The notes under the pieces: generated by a model
Seen by the model: only the letters and a program-made list of their open reading frames with translations
Database searches by the model: none
What the model was told of the DNA's origin: nothing
Translations under genes and position numbers: made by a program
Shown here: positions 1-6,315 of the stretch, piece by piece
How the letters are laid out: every line of letters starts with the position of its first letter
Numbering within the stretch: position 1 is the stretch's first letter
Source: an uncultured Bacteroidales bacterium
Lineage (GTDB): Bacteria; Bacteroidota; Bacteroidia; Bacteroidales; P3
Assembly (NCBI GenBank): GCA_900319595.1
Contig: ONOZ01000070.1
Location: forward strand, 1 to 9,963
Length of the DNA: 9,963 nucleotides
Reading direction: 5' to 3'

Positions 1-1
1 A

Positions 2-643
2 GGTAGTAGTGTAATTGGATTTCGCGAGGAAACACTTGATTTGATAATAACTTCTTCAAATGATGGTACATTAAATGTGCATGATAAAACGTATTTATAT
101 GTAGCTCATGCGAAGAGTTTCACTATTAAAGACTGCAATATAAACATTGAAAACTCAGATCCATATCAGAATGGTAATGGAATAGTCGGTATGAATGATT
201 TAACACCCCTTATTATTGATAATGCAAATATTGAGGTTACAACTAAGACCATACCTGCTATAGCGGACTGGAAAGGCATTACATTAACAAATGTTGAAGT
301 CATAGAACCACAAAATTATCAAATAGGTGATTTTTACAGTTGGCAATCTTGTATTTTGAACGAGGACGGAACTGCTGCTACACATGTTGTTATTAAGAAA
401 AAAGATTCTGGTATAGGGAAAATTGCAAACAATACTAATGAAATAAATATATATCCTAATCCTGCAAGCGACTTTGTAACAGTTGAGGGCGAAGGCGAAA
501 TAAAGATTATCAATAGTTTGGGACAAGTCGTAAAAGAAATAAAAGACAACAATACTTATAGAACACTTAATATAAAAGACTTTGAAAGAGGAGTTTATTA
601 TATAAAGTTAGGGGAGATTACTCAAAAATTGGTTGTAGAATAG
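2..643 (+). CDS. C-terminal part of a T9SS-secreted surface protein (5' end outside window)
   Basis: The reading frame is open from base 2 to the TAG at 641-643, giving 213 residues with no convincing start, so the gene begins upstream of the window. The last ~66 residues are a type A C-terminal sorting domain of the type IX secretion (Por) system: INIYPNPASDF near residues 148-158, then a GEIKIINSLGQVV strand, and finally GVYYIKLGEITQKLVVE. In this family the domain directs export across the outer membrane and is normally cleaved as the protein is anchored or released. The preceding ~135 residues show short alternating beta strands (SFTIKDCNINIEN, PLIIDNANIEV, GITLTNVEVIEP, THVVIKK). These resemble the beta-solenoid-like segments of large Bacteroidales surface proteins, some annotated as carbohydrate-binding; that part of the call is inference. 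The protein's activity cannot be told from this tail. A terminator follows 40 bases downstream. Confidence 0.88.
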   Translation, partial: GSSVIGFREETLDLIITSSNDGTLNVHDKTYLYVAHAKSFTIKDCNINIENSDPYQNGNGIVGMNDLTPLIIDNANIEVTTKTIPAIADWKGITLTNVEVIEPQNYQIGDFYSWQSCILNEDGTAATHVVIKKKDSGIGKIANNTNEINIYPNPASDFVTVEGEGEIKIINSLGQVVKEIKDNNTYRTLNIKDFERGVYYIKLGEITQKLVVE

Positions 644-682
644 GTAGTACAGCATATTAGGAGGGATAAAAAAGAATATTTT

Positions 683-716
683 AAGGATTAAACATAAAAA
701 GTTTAGTCCTTTTATT
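683..716 (+). terminator. Intrinsic terminator after the surface-protein gene
   Basis: Bases 683-693 (AAGGATTAAAC) pair with 701-711 (GTTTAGTCCTT) in an 11-bp stem with one G-U wobble and a 7-base A-rich loop. The right arm runs into TTATT. It lies 40 bases after the stop of the upstream gene and just before the respiratory operon promoter, the expected place for a transcript end. The stem is AT-rich and the T-run short, so efficiency is uncertain. Confidence 0.68.
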
Positions 717-744
717 GCTATTAAAAGAATTATTTGTAACTTTG
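715..744 (+). promoter_or_regulatory. Bacteroidetes-type promoter for the succinate dehydrogenase/fumarate reductase operon
   Basis: TAACTTTG at 737-744 matches the TAnnTTTG -7 box of Bacteroidetes promoters exactly. A TTG at 715-717 lies 19 bases upstream, the spacing known for the -33 element. The box ends 47 bases before the cytochrome b start codon, leaving a leader of roughly 35-40 bases that is very A-rich and has no Shine-Dalgarno sequence, which is common in this phylum. No operator-like inverted repeat is visible in the leader. Confidence 0.75.
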
Positions 745-791
745 CAACTAAATTTTAAGAAAATAAAAAATTAATAAATAATCGAATAGAC

Positions 792-1658
792 ATGAAACTA
801 ATTAAGTTAGCATCAATTACGAAGAAATTGGCAGTGGGTGCATTAGCGGCTTTTCTGTTGATATTTCTTCCTTTTCACATGGGTATGAACATGTGTATCT
901 TGCGACAAGATGGTGGCGAATGGTATAGAAACGTTTGCCATTTTATGGGAACCAATTACATTGTTAAGGTATTTGAAATAATACTTTTGCTTTGTATTGT
1001 TTTTCATATAATTATTACTGTTGCTTTGGCAATAGAAAACCGCATGGCTCGTCCTGTACGTTACGCTGTTGCTCAAAAGTCAAAGACTCATACAGGAAGT
1101 AAATGGATGATTTACACAGGAGCAATCATCTTTGTATTCCTTGTTATTCATTTCGTTGATTTTTACTTTGCAAAAATCGGTTGGGTTGAAGGTAAATATG
1201 TTGCCAAAGTAGAGAAAATAGATAAGGCATTCCAAAAGAAAGCACAGGCTTTGCAACAAGGTCAAATGGATGAAAAACAAATGCAGGAATTACAAAAACA
1301 ATATATGGCAATTCAGTCCATTCCTGCAGAAAAACGTACAGAAGATTTCAAATATTTTGTCAATCTTACAAAACAAGATATTAAAACTTATTGTGGGGAA
1401 GATTTTGAGGACTATGAACCCGATTTCTTTAACATGGCAAGAGATAAATTCCACGACCCGTTGTATGTTTTGATATACACTTTGGCATTTATCGTATTAG
1501 CAATACATCTTTATCATGGAGTAGTTTCTGTATTTCAGACTTATGGTTTGATAAATGAGAAATATGCAAAAGCAATTCACTATTTGGCTTTGATTTACGC
1601 AATTGTAGTTCCATTAGGTTTTGCAATGGTACCTATTCATGTGATATTGTTGTTCTAA
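792..1658 (+). CDS. sdhC: Succinate dehydrogenase / fumarate reductase cytochrome b subunit
   Basis: This is the membrane anchor of complex II. It carries heme b and passes electrons between the iron-sulfur subunit and quinone. Five hydrophobic segments are visible, at about residues 13-33, 57-82, 106-128, 223-248 and 262-288, the layout of the single-subunit, five-helix di-heme anchors of Bacteroidetes and Wolinella. Candidate heme-ligand histidines sit inside helices: H29, H72, H120 and H239 or H242. The protein has 288 residues, longer than the ~220-240 I expect for the family. The excess is a charged stretch between helices 3 and 4 (about 131-222), rich in K, E and Q and partly coiled-coil-like. 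The ATG at 792 starts MKLIKLASITKKLAVG, a short basic lead into helix 1, and follows a consensus promoter. It is first in the operon, with the flavoprotein starting 53 bases after its stop. Family assignment is firm from order and helix pattern; exact heme ligands are inferred. Confidence 0.93.
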   Translation: MKLIKLASITKKLAVGALAAFLLIFLPFHMGMNMCILRQDGGEWYRNVCHFMGTNYIVKVFEIILLLCIVFHIIITVALAIENRMARPVRYAVAQKSKTHTGSKWMIYTGAIIFVFLVIHFVDFYFAKIGWVEGKYVAKVEKIDKAFQKKAQALQQGQMDEKQMQELQKQYMAIQSIPAEKRTEDFKYFVNLTKQDIKTYCGEDFEDYEPDFFNMARDKFHDPLYVLIYTLAFIVLAIHLYHGVVSVFQTYGLINEKYAKAIHYLALIYAIVVPLGFAMVPIHVILLF

Positions 1659-1711
1659 TGAATGGTAAAGTTTAGTTGATTTAATTTAAAAGAATAAAAA
1701 TAATAATAGAT

Positions 1712-3649
1712 ATGGCAACTTTAAATTCCAAAATTCCACAAGGACCGTTGTCGGAAAAATGGACAAATTATAAAGCAAGTCAGAAACTTGTCAATCCTGC
1801 AAACAAGCGTAAATTAGACGTTATTGTTGTAGGAACAGGTTTAGCTGGTGCCTCTGCCGCTGCATCTTTGGGGGCATTAGGATTCAATGTTAAGGTATTT
1901 TGTATTCAAGATTCTCCTCGTCGTGCACACTCTATTGCAGCACAAGGAGGTATAAATGCAGCAAAGAATTATCCTAACGATGGTGATTCCATTGGAAGAT
2001 TATTCTATGATACTATCAAGGGAGGTGATTATCGTGCAAGAGAGGCAAATGTTTATCGTTTGGCTGAGGTTAGTAACAATATTATAGACCAATGCGTTGC
2101 ACAGGGAGTTCCTTTCGCTAGAGATTATAGCGGATATTTGGCAAATAGAAGTTTTGGTGGTGCTCAGGTATCTCGTACTTTTTATGCTAAGGGACAAACT
2201 GGTCAGCAGTTGTTATTAGGGGCTTATTCTGCTCTTTCAAAACAAGTAAAAGAGGGTACTGTCAAATTATATACAAGAAGAGAAATGGAAAATCTTGTAA
2301 TAATTGACGGAAAAGCAAGAGGTATAATCACAAGAGACTTGGTAACTGGACAAATTGAGCGTTGGTTTGGTCATTGCGTAGTATTAGCAACGGGAGGTTA
2401 CGGAAACGTGTATTATCTTTCCACAAACGCAATGGGAAGTAACGGTTCTGCTGCAGTTCAGTGCTATAAAAAAGGAGCATTCTTTGCAAATCCTTGCTAT
2501 GTTCAGATTCACCCAACTTGTATTCCAGTACATGGAGATTATCAAAGTAAATTAACTTTGATGAGTGAGTCTTTAAGAAACGATGGTCGTATTTGGGTAC
2601 CAAAGAATATCGAAGATGCTCAAGCAATACGTGAAGGTAGAAAAACTGCTAATGATATACCAGAACAGGATAGAGATTACTATTTGGAAAGACGTTATCC
2701 TGCTTTTGGAAACTTAGTACCTCGTGATATTGCTTCACGTGCTGCTAAGGAAAGATGTGATGCTGGTTATGGCGTTGGCTCAACAGGTAAGGCTGTATTC
2801 TTAGATTTCTCTTCTGCTATTGCACGTTTGGGCAAGGATAAGGTTGCTGAGCGTTATGGTAACTTATTCCAAATGTATCAAAAGATAGAAGACGAAAATC
2901 CTTATGAAACTCCAATGAAAATATATCCTGCCGTACATTATACTATGGGAGGATTGTGGGTCGATTATGAATTACAGACAACTATTCCTGGACTATTTGC
3001 TGCAGGAGAGTGTAATTTCTCTGACCACGGAGCAAATCGTTTAGGGGCATCTGCACTTATGCAAGGTTTAGCCGATGGTTATTTTGTACTTCCTTATACT
3101 GTACAAAACTATTTGTCTGCAGAAATCTACAATCAACCAATACCTACAACTCACGAGGAATTTGAGAAAGCAGAAAACGAGGTTAAGCAAAAGATAGAGA
3201 AGATACTTTCTATTAAAGGTAAGACTACCGTTGATACTTTACAAAAAGAACTTGGTCATATCATGTGGGAATATGTCGGAATGGGTAGGACCAAAGAAGG
3301 TTTGGAGAAAGCGTTGCCATTGATTGAGGCTCTGAAAAAACGTTTTTGGGAAGATGTACGCGTAGATGAAAAAGAAGATTGTTTCAATCCAGAATTGGAA
3401 AAAGCATTGCGTTTGTCTGACCATATAGATTTGGCATCACTTATTGCAAGAGACGCTTTGCAAAGAGAAGAGAGCTGTGGAGGACATTTCCGTGAGGAAC
3501 ACCAGACAGAGGAAGGCGAAGCAAAACGTGATGATGAAAACTTTATGTTTGTAGGTGCTTGGGAATACAAAGGTGATGAGGCACCGCAGATGCATAAAGA
3601 GGATTTGAATTATGAGTTTATTAAGGTACAAACAAGAAATTACAAATAA
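1712..3649 (+). CDS. sdhA: Succinate dehydrogenase / fumarate reductase flavoprotein subunit
   Basis: This is the catalytic subunit that interconverts succinate and fumarate, on the cytoplasmic face of the membrane when assembled. The dinucleotide-binding motif GTGLAGASAAASLG lies at residues 41-54. H73 in RRAHSIAAQGGINAA (70-84) matches the histidine that binds FAD covalently in this family. Substrate-site features are visible: HPTCIP at 267-272, RDIASRA at 338-344 with the likely proton-shuttling arginine, HYTMGG near 412, and GECNFSDHGANRLGAS, which contacts FAD. A capping/C-terminal helical region ends with CGGHFREEH. The length of 645 residues fits the longer Bacteroidetes form. The ATG at 1712 leaves about 35 residues before the FAD fold, usual for this clade. 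It is the middle gene of the C-A-B operon and the iron-sulfur gene begins 5 bases after its stop. Whether the enzyme works mainly as dehydrogenase or fumarate reductase cannot be read from sequence; in fermentative Bacteroidales the second is typical, and frdA would be an equally valid name. Confidence 0.97.
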   Translation: MATLNSKIPQGPLSEKWTNYKASQKLVNPANKRKLDVIVVGTGLAGASAAASLGALGFNVKVFCIQDSPRRAHSIAAQGGINAAKNYPNDGDSIGRLFYDTIKGGDYRAREANVYRLAEVSNNIIDQCVAQGVPFARDYSGYLANRSFGGAQVSRTFYAKGQTGQQLLLGAYSALSKQVKEGTVKLYTRREMENLVIIDGKARGIITRDLVTGQIERWFGHCVVLATGGYGNVYYLSTNAMGSNGSAAVQCYKKGAFFANPCYVQIHPTCIPVHGDYQSKLTLMSESLRNDGRIWVPKNIEDAQAIREGRKTANDIPEQDRDYYLERRYPAFGNLVPRDIASRAAKERCDAGYGVGSTGKAVFLDFSSAIARLGKDKVAERYGNLFQMYQKIEDENPYETPMKIYPAVHYTMGGLWVDYELQTTIPGLFAAGECNFSDHGANRLGASALMQGLADGYFVLPYTVQNYLSAEIYNQPIPTTHEEFEKAENEVKQKIEKILSIKGKTTVDTLQKELGHIMWEYVGMGRTKEGLEKALPLIEALKKRFWEDVRVDEKEDCFNPELEKALRLSDHIDLASLIARDALQREESCGGHFREEHQTEEGEAKRDDENFMFVGAWEYKGDEAPQMHKEDLNYEFIKVQTRNYK

Positions 3650-3654
3650 TAGTT

Positions 3655-4410
3655 ATGAATCTTACATTGAAAATATGGCGTCAGGAGAATGCCAAAGCAA
3701 AAGGTCATTTTGAAACCTATCAATTAAAGAATATTTCTCCGGAATGCTCTTTCTTGGAGATGTTAGATATTCTTAACGAGCAATTAATTAATGATAACAT
3801 AGCACACCCTGTTTGTTTTGACAACGATTGCCGTGAGGGTATTTGCGGTATGTGCGGCTTGTATATCAACGGTCGTCCTCATGGACCTGATGATGGCATT
3901 ACAACTTGTCAATTACACATGCGTAAATTCAAAGACGGGGATACAATTACTATTGAGCCGTGGCGTGCAAGACCTTTCCCTGTAATGAAGGATTTGGTTG
4001 TAGATAGAAGTGCGTTTGATAAGATAATACAAGAGGGAGGTTATACTTCTGCAACAACAGGAGGCGTACCAGATGCTAACGCAATACCAATTGCTAAACG
4101 CAAAGCCGATGAGTCTATGGATTCTGCTTCATGTATAGGCTGTGGTGCTTGTGTTGCTGCTTGTAAAAATGCGTCTGCTATGTTGTTTGTGTCAGGAAAA
4201 ATTTCGCAACTTGCCCTTTTACCACAGGGTAAGCCAGAGTCTGCAATTAGAGTAAAACGTATGGTAAAAAAGATGGACGAATTAGGATTTGGTTCTTGTA
4301 CTAATACGTTTGCTTGCGAAGCGGAATGTCCTAAACAGTTGAAACGTACGAATATAGCACGTATGAATCGTGAGTTTATTTGTGCAAACGTTTGCTCAGA
4401 CGAAAAATAA
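3655..4410 (+). CDS. sdhB: Succinate dehydrogenase / fumarate reductase iron-sulfur subunit
   Basis: This is the electron-transfer subunit between the flavoprotein and the membrane cytochrome b. The N-terminal ferredoxin-like domain has the [2Fe-2S] cysteines C59, C64, C67 and C85 (DCREGICGMCG and TTCQ). The C-terminal domain has CIGCGACVAAC with C160, C163, C166 and C170, then C215, C221 and C225 (CTNTFACEAECP). By family pattern, C160/C163/C166/C225 should hold [4Fe-4S] and C170/C215/C221 should hold [3Fe-4S]. All cluster ligands are present, so the protein should be functional. At 251 residues it matches the Bacteroidetes form. The ATG at 3655 lies 5 bases after the flavoprotein stop, indicating translation from the same transcript. 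The gene is the last of the operon, with a strong terminator 36 bases downstream. An equivalent name is frdB. Confidence 0.97.
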   Translation: MNLTLKIWRQENAKAKGHFETYQLKNISPECSFLEMLDILNEQLINDNIAHPVCFDNDCREGICGMCGLYINGRPHGPDDGITTCQLHMRKFKDGDTITIEPWRARPFPVMKDLVVDRSAFDKIIQEGGYTSATTGGVPDANAIPIAKRKADESMDSASCIGCGACVAACKNASAMLFVSGKISQLALLPQGKPESAIRVKRMVKKMDELGFGSCTNTFACEAECPKQLKRTNIARMNREFICANVCSDEK

Positions 4411-4446
4411 AACAAGGGTATAATAGAATAGTATTATTTAGTACGG

Positions 4447-4490
4447 ATAAGTGGAGTTCTATACATAAAATTCCACTTATTTTCTTTTTT
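4447..4490 (+). terminator. Strong intrinsic terminator of the sdhCAB operon
   Basis: Bases 4447-4458 (ATAAGTGGAGTT) pair with 4469-4480 (AATTCCACTTAT) in a 12-bp stem with one G-U wobble and a 10-base loop. A T-rich run, TTTCTTTTTT, follows at 4481-4490. Placement 36 bases past the iron-sulfur gene stop and before the next promoter agrees with a transcript end. Confidence 0.87.
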
Positions 4491-4516
4491 CATTTTTTTA
4501 TAATCTTATTTTTTTG

Positions 4517-4524
4517 TATCTTTG
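4517..4524 (+). promoter_or_regulatory. Bacteroidetes -7 box for the DUF2461 / dihydrouridine synthase pair
   Basis: TATCTTTG matches TAnnTTTG exactly and is followed by CAACT, so ten bases (CTTTGCAACT) are shared with the sdhCAB promoter. It ends 20 bases before the ATG at 4545, so the leader would be short. No TTG lies at the ideal -33 position; the sequence there is a T-rich tract that also contains the tail of the preceding terminator. The -7 call is good and the -33 element is weak. Confidence 0.65.
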
Positions 4525-4544
4525 CAACTCAAAGTTATAGCAAT

Positions 4545-5237
4545 ATGAAAGATATCTTGGAGTTTTTACGGCTCATACGTATCAATAATAATAGAGAGTG
4601 GTTTCATTCTCATAAAGATTTGTATTTGAATGCAAAAGAGAAATTTGAAAACGTTGCTCAAAGTCTTATTGTAGAAGTTGGTAAATTTGATACATCGTGC
4701 AGACACCTTACTTTAAGTGATTGCACCTATCGTTTTTATAGAGATACACGTTTTTCAAAAGATAAGACCCCTTACAAGACACACTTTGGAGTTTATATTT
4801 GTCCTAAGGGTAAAAAATCTTTATGGGCGGGGTATTATCTGCACATTGAACCAAACGAAATTATAGAAAACTTTTCTGCTAATACAATGCCAACACATTC
4901 TATATTATGTGCAGGAGCATATATACCAGATAATCAAATGTTACAAACAATAAGAGAAGATATTTTTACTAATGGAGATGAATATTTGAAGTGTATAGAT
5001 AAGGCAAAGAATTTTTACTTGTGCAAAGAGCCGAGTCTAAAAAAACTTCCTAAGGATATACCAACTAGTAAATGGGACGAGTACATTAAATTGAAATCTC
5101 ATCTTTTGGAGATGGATATTGACGAAGATTTTCTTTTGCAAAAAGATTTGGTTAAGCGAGTTGCAAAAGAATTTAAGACTTGTTACGACTTTGTTTCTTT
5201 TATAAACAATTCTATTTCCTATATGGGTAATTACTAA
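4545..5237 (+). CDS. DUF2461 / TIGR02453 family protein of unknown function
   Basis: The 230-residue product has the hallmarks of the DUF2461 family: NNNREWF at residues 14-20 near the N terminus, and a conserved core YRFYRDTRFSKDKTPYKTHFGVYI at about 62-85, followed by a GYYLHIEP strand. No signal peptide or membrane segment is evident, so it is probably cytoplasmic. The family is widespread in bacteria and also occurs in fungi, with no biochemical role I can state. The frame stays open upstream to about 4380, but the ATG at 4545 is chosen because the family N terminus begins there and because a terminator and a -7 promoter box lie inside the upstream extension, which would encode an implausible F-rich leader overlapping the sdhB 3' end. 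The stop is 10 bases before the dihydrouridine synthase ATG, suggesting co-transcription. Confidence 0.88.
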   Translation: MKDILEFLRLIRINNNREWFHSHKDLYLNAKEKFENVAQSLIVEVGKFDTSCRHLTLSDCTYRFYRDTRFSKDKTPYKTHFGVYICPKGKKSLWAGYYLHIEPNEIIENFSANTMPTHSILCAGAYIPDNQMLQTIREDIFTNGDEYLKCIDKAKNFYLCKEPSLKKLPKDIPTSKWDEYIKLKSHLLEMDIDEDFLLQKDLVKRVAKEFKTCYDFVSFINNSISYMGNY

Positions 5238-5247
5238 TTTAGAATTT

Positions 5248-6258
5248 ATGGACATACGAGTAATAATTCCAAAGCAGAAAACACAAGATACGATAGTTTT
5301 TCATCATTCGTTATTTTCTAATGATGATAAACTTATTTTGGCTCCTATGCAAAATCTGACAAGTTTGTTTTTTCGTAAGACGTTTTCTGAGTTTTTCCCA
5401 CAGAATATTGATTATGCTATATCGCCTTTTATTTCAGTTAGTTCCAACTGCCAAAGCCCATCATCAATTATATACAATGATATTCGTCCTTTAGAAAATG
5501 AAAACACGATACCACTTGTTCCACAAATATTAGGTAATAATGTTGAGCAGATATTAGAATGTGCGAAAATTATTGAGAGTTTGGGTTATAGGGAGATTAA
5601 CTTGAATATGGGTTGTCCGAAAAGGGATATCGTAAGTAGGGATAGAGGTGCAGGTTTATTAAGAGATAAAGATTTGATTCATAGTATTTTTGATGCTATT
5701 TTTAATAATACAAAACTACAATTAAGTATAAAAGTACGTTTAGGTATAAGCGATGAAACTGAATTAAGCAATCTTGTGCCAATACTAAATATTTATCCTT
5801 TGAAATCTATCTGTATTCACCCGAGAACTCAAAAACAACAATACGATGGGCAAGTTAATTTATCTTTGTTTGAACATTTTGCACGTGAATTGAAACACAC
5901 TGTCATATATAATGGAGATATTTTTACAGTAGATGATTTTACTAAACTAAAAACGCAATTTCCTTATGTAAAACATTGGATGATAGGTAGGGGAGTATTG
6001 ATGAATCCGTTTTTGTGTGCAGATATTAGAGGAATACCTTATAACAAAAGCGAGATGTTGATACCTTATTTAAAGAAACTACAAGATAATTTTATCAAAT
6101 ACCTACCAAACGCCAACGAGATTGCGATTTTAGGCAAGATGAAAGAATTTACAAAATATCTTTCTTTGGGTTGTAATGTTGATGTTAGGGAACTTTTACG
6201 AGAGTGCTCATTAGAAAAATTTAATCACCGATTTTATAAAATTTTTAACTCAGACTAA
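5248..6258 (+). CDS. tRNA-dihydrouridine synthase (Dus family)
   Basis: This FMN-dependent enzyme reduces uridine to dihydrouridine in tRNA using NADPH. The N-terminal TIM barrel shows LILAPMQNLTSLFFRK (29-44, FMN site), INLNMGCP with the catalytic cysteine C123, GAGLLRD (134-140), IKVRLG with K162, the IHPRTQKQQYDG motif with H191 and R193, VIYNGDI (219-225) and MIGRGVLMNP (245-254) at the phosphate-binding end. A helical tRNA-binding region follows. At 336 residues the length is normal. About 27 residues precede the barrel when translation starts at 5248, a little more than usual. This ATG is kept because it lies just after the DUF2461 stop and the next ATG falls inside the FMN motif. The subgroup cannot be assigned to DusA, DusB or DusC, so no symbol is given. 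An inverted repeat covers its stop codon. Confidence 0.92.
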   Translation: MDIRVIIPKQKTQDTIVFHHSLFSNDDKLILAPMQNLTSLFFRKTFSEFFPQNIDYAISPFISVSSNCQSPSSIIYNDIRPLENENTIPLVPQILGNNVEQILECAKIIESLGYREINLNMGCPKRDIVSRDRGAGLLRDKDLIHSIFDAIFNNTKLQLSIKVRLGISDETELSNLVPILNIYPLKSICIHPRTQKQQYDGQVNLSLFEHFARELKHTVIYNGDIFTVDDFTKLKTQFPYVKHWMIGRGVLMNPFLCADIRGIPYNKSEMLIPYLKKLQDNFIKYLPNANEIAILGKMKEFTKYLSLGCNVDVRELLRECSLEKFNHRFYKIFNSD

Positions 6259-6296
6259 TTTATTTATCTGCGAGAATATTTTAATAAATAAATTAG
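6255..6296. terminator. AT-rich inverted repeat between convergent genes, probable bidirectional terminator
   Basis: Bases 6255-6267 (CTAATTTATTTAT) are perfectly complementary to 6284-6296 (ATAAATAAATTAG), a 13-bp stem with a 16-base loop. It contains the dihydrouridine synthase stop codon and lies 20 bases beyond the metG stop on the other strand. Position between tail-to-tail genes suggests termination in both directions. The stem is almost all A-T and neither side has a long T-run, so this is a moderate call. Confidence 0.55.
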
Positions 6297-6315
6297 CCTG
6301 AATTTTAATATTAAA

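Noticed and set aside
659..665. A Shine-Dalgarno-like AGGAGGG.
   Set aside because: No ATG or other plausible start with an open frame lies 5-12 bases downstream, and genes in this window do not use such sites.
1659..1711. The 53-base gap between the cytochrome b and flavoprotein genes as a possible internal promoter or regulatory site.
   Set aside because: It is A/T-rich with no TAnnTTTG box and no stable hairpin, so it is best read as an untranslated spacer.
3256..3570. Long open frame (about 104 codons) antisense to the flavoprotein gene.
   Set aside because: It overlaps a firmly identified coding region, has low-complexity S/F-rich content, no promoter and no recognisable motif; it is a shadow of the real frame.
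4041..4415. A 124-codon frame antisense to the iron-sulfur subunit gene.
   Set aside because: It lies over conserved cluster-binding cysteine codons of sdhB and shows no domain of its own.
4380..4544. A 55-codon upstream extension of the DUF2461 gene with a hydrophobic, F-rich stretch that looks like a signal peptide or membrane helix.
   Set aside because: It overlaps the sdhB 3' end, contains a strong terminator and a -7 promoter box, and would need a TTG start; the hydrophobic run is simply the translated T-tract.
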